Shown: one piece after another, positions 43,506 through 52,451 of the stretch
How the letters are laid out: each line of letters starts with the position of its first letter
Position numbering within the stretch: the first letter of the stretch is position 1
Assembly (NCBI GenBank): GCA_016711705.1
Contig: JADJSK010000002.1
Location: 744,001-808,000 of the forward strand
Length of the DNA: 64,000 bases
Source: Candidatus Brachybacter algidus
GTDB taxonomy: Bacteria > Bacteroidota > Bacteroidia > Chitinophagales > Saprospiraceae
Direction of reading: 5' to 3'
Made by a program: the position numbers and the translations under genes
The notes under the pieces: model-generated
What the model was told of the DNA's origin: nothing
What the model saw: only the letters and a program-made list of their open reading frames with translations
Database searches by the model: none

Positions 43506-44684
43506 TCAAACTCGTTCAATCACCATAGAACTAGCTCCACCGCCACCATTGCAAATGGCAGCTAATCCATATCGACCACCTTCCTGATGAAGAGCAGATG
43601 TCAAAGTGACAAGAATTCTGCTTCCGGATGACCCAAGGGGATGACCCAATGCAACTCCACCACCATAAATATTCATTTTTTCTTGTGGAATGTTCAATGA
43701 TTTTGCAAAATTCAATGCCACAACAGCGAAAGCTTCATTCACTTCAAAAAAGTCGATCTGATCAATCGTTAAGCCAGCCTTTTTTAAAGCAATTGGTGCT
43801 GCTTCGACAGGAGCAGTTGTAAACCATTCTGGTTCATGCTCAGCATCTGCAAATGAAACAATTCTAGCTAAAGGCTTTAAATTTAGTTCTTTGACTTTTT
43901 CTGCAGAAGCAAGGATTATGGCAGAAGCGCCGTCATTGATAGTACTTGCATTTGCTGCAGTTACAGTTCCTGTAGGAGTGAAAACCGGTCTCAAACCAGG
44001 AATCTTATCCAAAAATACATTTTTAAATTCTTCGTCTTCAGTGATTAATACGGGATCTCCCTTTCTTTGAGGTATAGAGACAGGGCTAATTTCATTTTTG
44101 AATTTACCATTCAAAGTAGCTTCTGCAGCTCTCTTATAAGATTGAATTGCGAAAGCATCTTGCTGCTCCCTTGTTATATCATATTTTTCTGCTGTGGCAT
44201 CAGCAAATACACCCATCGCCTTGCCATCATATACATCTACAAGACCATCTCTTTGTAAACCATCTACAGCCTGAACACTCCCAAATTTACTTCCCCACCT
44301 CATATTAGGCAGATAAAATGGGATATTTGACATGCTTTCCATTCCACCTGCTACTATAAGATCATTTTGCCCTGTCATGATGGATTGAGCTGCAAGAGCT
44401 ACAGATTTCATGCCACTGGCACAAACTTTGTTTACTGTAGTGGTAATGACTGTATTCCTGAGTCCTGCGGCTAGAGCTGCTTGTCTTGCCGGAGCCTGAC
44501 CATTATTAGCCTGAACGACGTTGCCAAAATATACCTCTTGTATTTCAGCAGGATCAAGTCCTATTTTACTATAAGCATCACGTATGGTTTCTGCACCAAG
44601 TTGAACAGCAGTTAAGCTTGAAAATACACCACCAAAACTACCCATAGGTGTTCTGGAAACTGAGACAATAAAAACTTCCTTCAT
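43506..44684 (-). CDS. Acetyl-CoA C-acyltransferase (thiolase)
   Basis: 392 residues from the ATG at 44684 (MKEVFIVSVSRTPMGSFGG); the in-frame extension to 44786 has no thiolase similarity. The acyl-accepting Cys88 sits in NKVCASGMKS. The catalytic His lies in NEAFAVVAL/GGGVALGHPLGSSG, and the second Cys in CNGGGGASSM. Closest in type to the biosynthetic/acetoacetyl-CoA thiolases (AtoB/PhaA). Degradation of fatty or amino acids and ketone formation are all possible. No other beta-oxidation gene adjoins. Confidence 0.94.
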   Translation of the reverse strand: MKEVFIVSVSRTPMGSFGGVFSSLTAVQLGAETIRDAYSKIGLDPAEIQEVYFGNVVQANNGQAPARQAALAAGLRNTVITTTVNKVCASGMKSVALAAQSIMTGQNDLIVAGGMESMSNIPFYLPNMRWGSKFGSVQAVDGLQRDGLVDVYDGKAMGVFADATAEKYDITREQQDAFAIQSYKRAAEATLNGKFKNEISPVSIPQRKGDPVLITEDEEFKNVFLDKIPGLRPVFTPTGTVTAANASTINDGASAIILASAEKVKELNLKPLARIVSFADAEHEPEWFTTAPVEAAPIALKKAGLTIDQIDFFEVNEAFAVVALNFAKSLNIPQEKMNIYGGGVALGHPLGSSGSRILVTLTSALHQEGGRYGLAAICNGGGGASSMVIERV

Positions 44685-44828
44685 TCGAATATTTTGTAGA
44701 TAAAATGATTTTAGAACTGAAAACACAATAATATACAGTGTTTTCAATACTCTGCACTTAAACAATTCAAGTTGATTTTCGTTCAAATTAAAATTGTATG
44801 CGAAGGTATATTAAATTTTAGTTTATAT

Positions 44829-44862
44829 TTTGAATTAGATATATATATTATTTTTACCTTTG
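44829..44862 (+). promoter_or_regulatory. Promoter for the carboxypeptidase gene
   Basis: TTTG at 44829-44832 and TACCTTTG at 44855-44862 with a 22-base spacer; the ATG is 20 bases further. Confidence 0.55.
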
Positions 44863-44881
44863 ACCCAAGTTTAGCCTTGAT

Positions 44882-47284
44882 ATGATTGAATTCCGTAATA
44901 TTTACTTTCTTTTATTATTATTTGTTTTTGGTGCTCCGTTCCAAAAGTCTTTCAGTCAGTCAGAAGAAAAAACAATCTACCAGAAAGTCAGAGTTCATCT
45001 TGATGGCAAAGGGCTTCGTCCTCTTGCCGCACTTGGTGTTGAAGTAGAACATGGATTTAATCGTGCCAAAGATGAAATCGTGAATTTTTATTCAATTGAG
45101 GAAGTGGAGCAAGTCAAGGCTGCAGGATTTAAAGTAGACATCATCCTTCCTGATGCAATAGCGCATTATCTGGAGGAGAGCAAAAAAGTACAGCCTGTTT
45201 CATTAGAACAATTGGAGACCAGAGATCAAACTTGTTACGGAGCAGTTCAAAAGTATAGGGTGCCTTTTAATTTCAAATATGGTTCTATGGGATCATATCT
45301 GACGCTGCAAGAAATAATGAATGAATTGGACCTTATGAAGGTTAAATACCCCAACTTAATTTCTAATAGAATGGGCGTCAATTCTTTTGTAACTAAGGAG
45401 GGGAATGTCATTCAATACGTCAAAATCTCAGATTATCCTGAGGATGATGAACATGAAACTGAAACCAAGATATTATATACTTCTTTGCATCATGCCCGCG
45501 AACCAATGAGTATGATGCAGATGATTTATTTTATGTGGTATCTTTTGGAGAATTATGAAAGAGATCCGGAGATCCAGTATTTGGTAAATAAATCAGAGAT
45601 GTTCTTTGTCCCTTGTGTCAATCCAGATGGTTATGAATATAATAGGTTGCAGCATTCAGATGGTGGTGGATTATGGAGAAAAAATAGGAATAACATAGGG
45701 GCAGTTGATATTAACAGAAATTATTCATTAGGCTGGGCATATGACAATGATGGATCGTCACCTTTAAAAAGTTCAGATACTTACAGAGGTACACATTCAA
45801 ATTCTGAAGCTGAAACAAAATCAATTTATACATTAACAAAATCTAACTCTTTTCAGATGGCTGTGAATTATCATTCATTTGCCAATGTAATGATATATCC
45901 TTGGGGGTATTTGGAGGCTAATACCATAGACAGTCTCACTTATATCAATTTTGCTCAGCAATTAACCGAACACACAGATTTCTCTTTTGGCCTCAATAAC
46001 GAAACGCTTGGATATCCTATTAATGGCACAGCGGATGATTACATGTATGGAGAAGGTATTTACGCTTATACTTTCGAATGTGGTCCGGTGGAATTGACAG
46101 ATACTACTAGTTTCTGGCCTTTAGCAGATAAGATACTACCTATGTGCGCTTCTTTTTTAAACCAAAATATCAATACTTTGTGGATGTTGAATGGAGGATT
46201 GAAAGTGCAACAAGTTTCTGACAAGATTATCCCGCAAGCCACAGGCAATGCTCAATTAAAAATTACAAGAGTCGGATTAACGAACGACTTAGTAAACATT
46301 AATATTCATCCAATATCTAATAACGTGGTTAACTTTTCAAAAGATTACGTTGTAACTCTCAATCATTTGGAATCCAAAGTTATTGATATACCTTATGCAT
46401 TGAAGTCCAATCCTAAAGGGGAAGTCAAATTTGAAGTGAATTATTTCTACGGAACATACAACAAGAGAGATACCATCACTTATCAACTCTTCAATTACAA
46501 AACTAGATTTGAAAACCACGGTGAAGATTTAACTGCTTTTAAGAAGGAAGATTTCGGTCAGAATTGGATAATCGATTATGATGATTATTATGATACATTT
46601 GGTTCATATGCGCTCAATACACTATCCACATACAGTAAAGCGGAAAATAAAACACTGGAAACTAAAAATCCAATATATATTCCTCAAACAGATTCTCTAG
46701 CTTTTCTTTCATTTTATGCTAAATGGTATATTGAAAAAAATGTAGATTATCTAAAAGTATATGCATCTAAGGATGGTGTATTTTTTGCCCCATTATGTGG
46801 CTCTTTCTCCCAGCTTGGTAGTATAGACCAGGGAGAAGAAGAGCCTGTATTAGATGGCTTCCAGCCTGACTGGGTCAATATAGTGATGGATTTGTCTAAT
46901 TATACAGGAGAATATGTATATCTTAAATTTATATTTAGATCAGATGCAAAGGTCAACAAGGACGGTGTAAATATCGACAATATAAAAGTTATTGGAGTGC
47001 CGAGAACAAACCTTGCTGACGATGAGGTTGAATCAAAAAGTGCAAAGGCTGAAATTAGCCCTAACCCTGCTGATGACTTTATTTATATCTATAGAGATAT
47101 CGCACAGGATGCAATAATCAGTTTATATGATGCCACAGGAAAATTACAGATTAGGAAAAATATTTTAAACAAAGTTGAAGGAATTGATGTTCATAATTTA
47201 CCATCAGGGATGTACTTATATGTTATTAATGAAGGATTTAAGAATCAAATCATAACAGGTAAGTTAATTATAGCCAAAAATTAA
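44882..47284 (+). CDS. Secreted M14 zinc carboxypeptidase with T9SS type A C-terminal domain
   Basis: 800 residues. Signal peptide 1-26 (SFSQ). An N-terminal prodomain-like part (30-130) precedes the M14 catalytic domain: zinc ligands H204 and E207 in HHAREP and H331 in VNYHS, substrate-binding VNPDGYEYNR and DINRNYSLGW, catalytic E399 in YAYTFECGP. All are present, so it should be active. Beta-sandwich modules fill 430-720. The last ~75 residues (ISPNPADDFIYIY, LPSGMYLYVI, GKLIIAK) are a type A secretion/sorting domain recognised by T9SS. It is exported across the outer membrane and probably degrades proteins outside the cell. Confidence 0.94.
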   Translation: MIEFRNIYFLLLLFVFGAPFQKSFSQSEEKTIYQKVRVHLDGKGLRPLAALGVEVEHGFNRAKDEIVNFYSIEEVEQVKAAGFKVDIILPDAIAHYLEESKKVQPVSLEQLETRDQTCYGAVQKYRVPFNFKYGSMGSYLTLQEIMNELDLMKVKYPNLISNRMGVNSFVTKEGNVIQYVKISDYPEDDEHETETKILYTSLHHAREPMSMMQMIYFMWYLLENYERDPEIQYLVNKSEMFFVPCVNPDGYEYNRLQHSDGGGLWRKNRNNIGAVDINRNYSLGWAYDNDGSSPLKSSDTYRGTHSNSEAETKSIYTLTKSNSFQMAVNYHSFANVMIYPWGYLEANTIDSLTYINFAQQLTEHTDFSFGLNNETLGYPINGTADDYMYGEGIYAYTFECGPVELTDTTSFWPLADKILPMCASFLNQNINTLWMLNGGLKVQQVSDKIIPQATGNAQLKITRVGLTNDLVNINIHPISNNVVNFSKDYVVTLNHLESKVIDIPYALKSNPKGEVKFEVNYFYGTYNKRDTITYQLFNYKTRFENHGEDLTAFKKEDFGQNWIIDYDDYYDTFGSYALNTLSTYSKAENKTLETKNPIYIPQTDSLAFLSFYAKWYIEKNVDYLKVYASKDGVFFAPLCGSFSQLGSIDQGEEEPVLDGFQPDWVNIVMDLSNYTGEYVYLKFIFRSDAKVNKDGVNIDNIKVIGVPRTNLADDEVESKSAKAEISPNPADDFIYIYRDIAQDAIISLYDATGKLQIRKNILNKVEGIDVHNLPSGMYLYVINEGFKNQIITGKLIIAKN

Positions 47285-47318
47285 TTTCTTGTAATAAGTA
47301 TTATTTCGAATTTAAGTG

Positions 47319-47326
47319 TATCTTTG
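47319..47326 (+). promoter_or_regulatory. -7 box for the initiator tRNA
   Basis: TATCTTTG, 23 bases before the first tRNA base. Confidence 0.5.
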
Positions 47327-47348
47327 CGTCACTTTAATAAAAACATAT

Positions 47349-47421
47349 CGCGGAGTGGAGCAGTTGGTAGCTCGTCGGGCTCATAACCCGAAGGCCGTAG
47401 GTTCAAGTCCTGCCTCCGCTA
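47349..47421 (+). tRNA. Initiator tRNA-fMet (CAU)
   Basis: 73 bases fold as a cloverleaf: acceptor CGCGGAG/CTCCGCT, D arm GAGC/GCTC, anticodon arm TCGGG-CTCATAA-CCCGA and T arm GTAGG-TTCAAGT-CCTGC. The CAT anticodon, the unpaired first position (C1 opposite U72) and three G:C pairs next to the anticodon loop mark it as the initiator, not elongator or Ile2. CCA is not encoded, matching the nearby CCA-adding enzyme gene. Confidence 0.96.
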
Positions 47422-47428
47422 CTAAGTA

Positions 47429-47460
47429 AAGCCTCGGTTTATTTCCGGGGCTTTTTCTTT
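47429..47460 (+). terminator. Terminator of the tRNA gene
   Basis: AAGCCTCGG and CCGGGGCTT pair (one G:U) around ATTT, followed by a T-rich tract. Confidence 0.85.
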
Positions 47461-47511
47461 TTATAATCGACCGGTTTTATAATCCTGATTTTCGATTTCA
47501 AAAGAATCTAT

Positions 47512-47519
47512 TATTTTTG
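47512..47519 (+). promoter_or_regulatory. -7 box for dusB-cca
   Basis: TATTTTTG, 23 bases before the GTG of dusB. Confidence 0.45.
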
Positions 47520-47541
47520 CAATTGATAAATAAAAATTGAG

Positions 47542-48537
47542 GTGGTAAAAATTGGTGATATTTCATTAGGGCAATTCCCATTATTGCTCGCACCCATGGA
47601 GGATGTCAGTGATCCTCCTTTCAGAGCACTTTGTAAGGAACAAGGCTGTGACATGGTTTATACAGAATTTATTTCTGTAGAAGGTCTAATTCGAAATGCA
47701 GATAAAAGCATACAAAAGCTGGATATTAGTGATGAAGAAAGACCTGTAGGTATTCAAATATTTGGTTCGGATGAACAAAGCATGGTACAGGCAGCAGAAA
47801 TCATAGAACGGACCAAACCCGAAGTGCTGGATATTAATTATGGTTGTCCAGTCAAAAAAGTGGTTTGTAAAATGGCAGGTGCCGGAATTCTACAGGATAT
47901 TAATAGAATGGTATCTCTGACGAAGGCAGTAGTTAATGCCACTTCACTTCCTGTTACCGTAAAAACAAGGTTGGGTTGGGACGATAATACCAAAAATATT
48001 GTGGAAGTAGCGGAAAGGCTGCAAGACATTGGTATACAGGCACTTTCCATCCATGGAAGGACACGGAAACAAATGTATACCGGTGAGGCTGATTGGTCAC
48101 TGATAGCTAAAGTAAAAGAGAATCCAAGAATGCACATCCCAATTTTTGGGAATGGCGATATTGATAGCCCTCAAAAGGCAAAGCTGTATAAAGAACGTTA
48201 CGGAGTAGATGGTATCATGATAGGAAGGGCTAGTATCGGCAATCCCTGGATATTCAGAGAAATGAAACAATTTTTGGATTTTGGCACGATAGCAGAACCT
48301 CCGACCCTGGATGAAAGAATATCAGCTGTCTTGCAACATTTACACAGGTCCATTATTTGGAAAGGTCAAAAGATAGCTATCAATGAAATGCGTCGTCACT
48401 ATACCAATTACTTCAGAGGGTTCAGAGAAGTAAAGCAATTTAGATCATTACTTGTCAATGCACTTTCGTATCAGGAAGTGGAAGATATCACAGCGACTAT
48501 GCGCGAGTATTATTCAAATGAGCCTTTGCTGGTTTAA
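47542..48537 (+). CDS. dusB: tRNA-dihydrouridine synthase (DusB-like)
   Basis: 331 residues from a GTG start. An FMN TIM barrel reduces uridines in the tRNA D loop: LLAPMEDVSDPPFRALC at the N-terminus, the catalytic Cys102 in INYGCPVKKVV, SIHGRTRKQMYTGEADW, and GIMIGRASIGNPWIF for FMN phosphate. It fits DusB more than DusA in length and in the GCP-x-KKV pattern. The cca gene starts 12 bases after it. Coupling of two tRNA-modifying genes beside a tRNA gene is a natural functional cluster. Confidence 0.93.
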   Translation: MVKIGDISLGQFPLLLAPMEDVSDPPFRALCKEQGCDMVYTEFISVEGLIRNADKSIQKLDISDEERPVGIQIFGSDEQSMVQAAEIIERTKPEVLDINYGCPVKKVVCKMAGAGILQDINRMVSLTKAVVNATSLPVTVKTRLGWDDNTKNIVEVAERLQDIGIQALSIHGRTRKQMYTGEADWSLIAKVKENPRMHIPIFGNGDIDSPQKAKLYKERYGVDGIMIGRASIGNPWIFREMKQFLDFGTIAEPPTLDERISAVLQHLHRSIIWKGQKIAINEMRRHYTNYFRGFREVKQFRSLLVNALSYQEVEDITATMREYYSNEPLLV

Positions 48538-48548
48538 AATGGCTTAGA

Positions 48549-49982
48549 ATGTTTTTATTGCTGAATAGTACAAAAACTGAAGAAATAGTTTACAATGTTC
48601 TTTCGAGAGCTGCCAAAGAGCTCGATTGTCAGGTTTATTTGATCGGAGGGTATGTAAGAGATAAAGTCTTGGGTAGAAGATCCAAGGATATAGATATTGT
48701 GTGTGTGGGCGATGGTATCATACTGGCAGAATATGTCAATAATTTACTGAATAATGAACATCCTGTCGTCATATTTAAAAGATTTGGCACAGCTTCAATC
48801 AGATTTAAAGAAGTCGAACTGGAATTTGTTGGAGCCAGAAAGGAATCCTATTCCATTGATAGTCGCAAACCTTCAGTATTGGCTGGCACACTCTATGACG
48901 ATCAGTTAAGACGAGATTTTACTATCAATGCAATGGCTATTAGTCTGAATGAAGACACCTATGGCGAACTGTTGGATCCATTTGATGGGATGGAGCACCT
49001 CGAAGAAAAATTGATAAAAACTCCGCTTGATCCTGGATCTACATTTTCCGACGACCCTTTAAGAATGATGCGGGCAATCAGATTTGCTAATCAATTAAAC
49101 TTCACAATAGACCCTAATACCTTTCAGTCAATGACTAACAATTGTGAACGATTAAAGATCGTTTCGATAGAGCGCATTATGACTGAGTTTCAGAAGATAA
49201 TGGAATGTGATAAGCCTTCTATTGGAATTAATCTGCTATTTGAAGCAGGTCTTCTCGATTATTTTATACCTGAGTTGGTCGAGTTACATGGAGTAGAGAT
49301 TCAAGAAGGAAAGGGCCATAAAGATAATTTCTATCATACGCTTCAAGTATTGGATAATGTTTGTAAAAATAGCGATAATGTATGGTTGAGATGGGCAGCA
49401 TTGCTACACGATATTGCAAAGCCAGCCACCAAAAGGTTTGATGATAAACAAGGTTGGACTTTTCATGGCCATGAAGCATTGGGAGCTGCGATGGTCCACA
49501 GAATGTTCAAAAGGATGCACCTGCCTTTGGATCATCAAATGAAGTATGTTCAGAAGTTGGTAAGGTATCACTTAAGACCTATTAGCCTTACAAAAGAAGA
49601 TATTACCGACAGTGCTATAAGGAGACTTCTTTTTGATGCAGGCGATGATATTGATGACCTTATGATACTGTGTGAAGCTGATATCACTTCAAAAAATGAG
49701 AGGAAGGTCAAGAAATTACTGGAAAACTATGAACTCGTGCGTCTTAAACTGAAAGAAATAGAGGAGAAGGATAAAATGCGCAATTGGCAGCCCCCAGTGA
49801 CCGGTGAATTAATTATGGAGACCTTTGGGATAAAAGCTGGCCCTATAGTAGGCGATCTTAAAAACGAAATAAGAGAGGCAATCCTTGATGGAGACCTCGA
49901 AAACGACTTTACTGCAGCCTTTAGTTTTTTAGTCGACCTAGGTGAGAAAAGGGGCTTGCAAAGAAATATAAAAAGCAAATAA
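48549..49982 (+). CDS. cca: CCA tRNA nucleotidyltransferase with HD domain
   Basis: 477 residues. The polymerase head has LIGGYVRDKVLGRRSKDIDIV with the catalytic carboxylates D47 and D49, followed by RRDFTINAMAI and DDPLRMMRAIRFANQL. The C-terminal half carries an HD domain (LLHDIAKPATKR, HGHEALGA, RYHLRP). Adds or repairs the 3' CCA, needed because the tRNA gene here lacks encoded CCA. Complete and in an operon with dusB. Confidence 0.95.
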   Translation: MFLLLNSTKTEEIVYNVLSRAAKELDCQVYLIGGYVRDKVLGRRSKDIDIVCVGDGIILAEYVNNLLNNEHPVVIFKRFGTASIRFKEVELEFVGARKESYSIDSRKPSVLAGTLYDDQLRRDFTINAMAISLNEDTYGELLDPFDGMEHLEEKLIKTPLDPGSTFSDDPLRMMRAIRFANQLNFTIDPNTFQSMTNNCERLKIVSIERIMTEFQKIMECDKPSIGINLLFEAGLLDYFIPELVELHGVEIQEGKGHKDNFYHTLQVLDNVCKNSDNVWLRWAALLHDIAKPATKRFDDKQGWTFHGHEALGAAMVHRMFKRMHLPLDHQMKYVQKLVRYHLRPISLTKEDITDSAIRRLLFDAGDDIDDLMILCEADITSKNERKVKKLLENYELVRLKLKEIEEKDKMRNWQPPVTGELIMETFGIKAGPIVGDLKNEIREAILDGDLENDFTAAFSFLVDLGEKRGLQRNIKSK

Positions 49983-50054
49983 GCATTTACCCAATCATAA
50001 ACGTTTACATTAGATAAGTAGTTTTTCAACACAATTAAAAGCAATTATTAATCT

Positions 50055-50062
50055 TATATTTG
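50055..50062 (+). promoter_or_regulatory. -7 box for the FKBP lipoprotein gene
   Basis: TATATTTG, 23 bases before the ATG at 50085. Confidence 0.5.
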
Positions 50063-50084
50063 CAAATTAATATAATAAAAATAA

Positions 50085-50558
50085 ATGAAATCAATACAAT
50101 ACGCATTAAGTTTAATTTTAATGTTATCAATAATTGGTTGTTCTAAAGACAAAAATATTGTAGATGACACAGCTCAGTTTGAACTTGATAAACAGCTGAT
50201 TCGAAATTATTTAAAAGATAATAATTTGAATGCTGACTCCACTTCAGAGGGGGTCTATTATATTATTGATTATACTAATGACACATTGCCTGATAAACAT
50301 GCTGTAATTTCATCTATTGTAGTCGTTGATTATAAAGGCTATTTATTGTCAGGAAAAGTATTTGAAACAAATTTCAACCAATCATTTGGACTTTACCAGG
50401 TGATAGACGGATGGAAAATAGGGATACCATTATTTAAACAAGGTGAAAAAGGACGTTTGTTTCTACCTTCGAGACTAGCTTATGGCGCCCAATCTACAGC
50501 GAGCATCCCTGCGAATTCCCCTTTAATTTTTGAAGTTAATCTGATAAAAGTAAATTAA
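50085..50558 (+). CDS. FKBP-type peptidyl-prolyl isomerase, lipoprotein
   Basis: 157 residues; the lipoprotein signal ends IIGC (Cys19). A short helical linker (QLIRNYLKDNNLNADST) is followed by an FKBP domain: VVVDYKGYLLSGKVFETNF, the VIDGWKIGIPLFKQGEKGRLFLP strand-turn and the family end LAYGAQSTASIPANSPLIFEVNLI. Several canonical binding-pocket residues remain (the Y, F, W and final F). Small FKBP lipoproteins of this size, some tied to gliding (GldI), are typical of Bacteroidota; whether it is GldI-like is not decidable. Confidence 0.9.
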   Translation: MKSIQYALSLILMLSIIGCSKDKNIVDDTAQFELDKQLIRNYLKDNNLNADSTSEGVYYIIDYTNDTLPDKHAVISSIVVVDYKGYLLSGKVFETNFNQSFGLYQVIDGWKIGIPLFKQGEKGRLFLPSRLAYGAQSTASIPANSPLIFEVNLIKVN

Positions 50559-50626
50559 ACATTCATTTATTACTACTGGGTCGAAAATTTTTTCTACCTT
50601 ACTTTGATAACATAAAAATAGTAACA

Positions 50627-50953
50627 ATGCTTATTAAAAAATTAATATTCAGCGGAGTGTTGATGTCATTCCTTGCTTTTGCAGCATGTAAAAATGAACC
50701 TGCAGCAACTGATGCGGCACCAGCAACTCCTGAAGCCGGAACTGAAGCTACAACCACGCCAACTACTGCTGCTCCTGCACCGGCTCCTGCTGGAGCTCCA
50801 ACTAGTGGTCAGCCTATGCAGACAGAAGTTGCACCAGTGCAGACTATGCCTGCTGGTTCTACTGCACCTGCAGGTGGATCTGGAAAGATCAATCCGGCAC
50901 ATGGTCAGCCTGGACATAGTTGTGCGGTACCAGTAGGTTCTCCACTGCCTTAG
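50627..50953 (+). CDS. Small lipoprotein with Ala/Pro/Thr linker and conserved GQPGHSC tail
   Basis: 108 residues: lipoprotein signal (FAAC, Cys21), then a ~60-residue low-complexity linker of Ala, Pro and Thr, and a C-terminal motif INPAHGQPGHSCAVPVGSPL. This tail is a recurring short motif in Bacteroidota lipoproteins (usual form NPPHGQPGHRCDI-x-G-A-P-L). Its Cys and two His could bind metal or heme-like ligands; that is inference. GC is higher than the surroundings because of the linker codons. The terminator at 50974-51009 follows. Confidence 0.78.
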   Translation: MLIKKLIFSGVLMSFLAFAACKNEPAATDAAPATPEAGTEATTTPTTAAPAPAPAGAPTSGQPMQTEVAPVQTMPAGSTAPAGGSGKINPAHGQPGHSCAVPVGSPLP

Positions 50954-50973
50954 TAGAAGCTTAGTAAAGAATT

Positions 50974-51009
50974 AAAAGCCGGATGATTTATGATTGTTCG
51001 GCTTTTTTT
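50974..51009 (+). terminator. Terminator overlapping the MFS coding tail
   Basis: AAAAGCCG and CGGCTTTT with a ~15-base loop and a T-run. The MFS stop codon (50988-50990) lies in the loop, and its last codons use the right arm. Confidence 0.75.
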
Positions 51010-52187
51010 GTGTGATCAAAATGGTTATTATTTTTATTGCGAAATAGCATGTATCCTAAAGCAATAAAGGTGATAACTGCTGAAAAATATAGTACCATGG
51101 GAATGTTTTTAATGACATCACTGTAATACCAGCCTGCCAATAATGCCCCGCCTCCAATTCCTGCTTCCAAAGCTATATACATAGTTGCTATAGCTTTACC
51201 TCTTTGGCCGGGTAGGCTTAGATCTACTGTCCAGGCATTCACTGCCGGAGATAGAATACCTGTAGCGAATCCATAGACGATGGACCCAATTACAAAGCCT
51301 TCGAAATTATCATTGTAACCAATGATCAGAAGGGATACAACTAACATAAATAGGCCAACCTTAATGATCACTAGTCTGCCGTATTTGTCTGAAGCTTTTC
51401 CGGAGAAAAATCTCACAAGAATAGAAGAGATTGTAAAAAAAAGAAAGAAAAGTCCTTTGTTGTGAATGCCAAGATGATGACTCCAATCAGGAATCAAAGT
51501 CAAGATCACTCCATAGGATACATACGATAGTAAAGTGACTACAGCTGCAGGAAGTGCTTCAACAGCAATGATATCGTACCTGGTGAGTTTGAGCATAGTA
51601 AAACTAAAGGGCTTTTTATCTTTCAATGTTTCTTTCATATTCATCAAAATCAAAATGGAAGTAAGTGCAAAGGCAGATGATACATAGAATAGTATATTCA
51701 TCGAATAAGAAGCCCTAATTGCACTTCCCAATGCAGGCCCAATGGCCATTCCTGTGCTGAAACATACTCCATGTAGACCTAGAGCCTCACCCCATCTGCC
51801 AGGTGGTACGATATCAGATATGTAAGCTGAGGTCGCAGTAGGTTTAAAACCTGTCGAAAACCCATGAAAAAGCCTTAAGAACAAAAATCCGGAGACTGTA
51901 CCCAATACAGGATACAGAAAACCGCAGAAAAAGCAAACAATCGATCCTGCAGCCATAACTGGCACACGACCAAAAGTATCCGTTAATTTTCCACTGAAAG
52001 GACGCGATATACCTGCTGATAGCGTAAATAATGCTATTATTAATCCTTTGTATTCAGCCCCACCAAGTCCACTTAAATATTCAGGCAACTCCGGGATCAA
52101 CATATTAAAACTTGCTGAAAATAAGAGAGAACTTAGGCATACCATTCCAAAATGAATATTGTATATGGGATGCAACGATTGGGCCAT
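50988..52187 (-). CDS. Major facilitator superfamily transporter
   Basis: About 399 residues with twelve hydrophobic segments. The MFS loop 2-3 motif GKLTDTFGRVPVM and its repeat in the second half, GKASDKYGRLVII, are clear, and the N-terminal NMLIPELPEYLSGLGG is typical of Bacteroidota drug/sugar efflux-like MFS. I start at the ATG at 52187 (MAQSLHPIYN), which fits relatives; the frame is open to a TTG at 52271. The substrate is unknown. The C-terminal end is encoded inside a convergent terminator. Confidence 0.88.
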   Translation of the reverse strand: MAQSLHPIYNIHFGMVCLSSLLFSASFNMLIPELPEYLSGLGGAEYKGLIIALFTLSAGISRPFSGKLTDTFGRVPVMAAGSIVCFFCGFLYPVLGTVSGFLFLRLFHGFSTGFKPTATSAYISDIVPPGRWGEALGLHGVCFSTGMAIGPALGSAIRASYSMNILFYVSSAFALTSILILMNMKETLKDKKPFSFTMLKLTRYDIIAVEALPAAVVTLLSYVSYGVILTLIPDWSHHLGIHNKGLFFLFFTISSILVRFFSGKASDKYGRLVIIKVGLFMLVVSLLIIGYNDNFEGFVIGSIVYGFATGILSPAVNAWTVDLSLPGQRGKAIATMYIALEAGIGGGALLAGWYYSDVIKNIPMVLYFSAVITFIALGYMLFRNKNNNHFDHTKKAEQS

Positions 52188-52403
52188 TGTTAGTGGGCCA
52201 TTGTTGAATAGTTTTTTGAAATATGGATTTTTATTTTCTTTATTAGAAGACACGCTAGACCTTTGATACAAATTAAAACAAACGAAATTAATTAATTGAC
52301 TTTTATTTCACATTATAATATGGGACCTAGAGACGTTTCATGAAGATATGATTTTCATTTATTTAGTTCAATTAGAATGTAGAATTTCATCAATTGGAAT
52401 AAA

Positions 52404-52434
52404 AAAAGGCAGAACGTTCTGTGCTCTGCCTTTT
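52404..52434. terminator. Bidirectional-looking terminator after the SprB-like gene
   Basis: AAAAGGCAGA and TCTGCCTTTT form a 10-bp stem. On the minus strand the stem is followed by a seven-T run, 18 bases past the stop. Confidence 0.88.
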
Positions 52435-52451
52435 CTAAATTTTTAGCAAAT

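Noticed and set aside
47349..47421. Elongator tRNA-Met or tRNA-Ile2
   Set aside because: The unpaired 1:72 position and the three G:C pairs at the anticodon stem mark the initiator.
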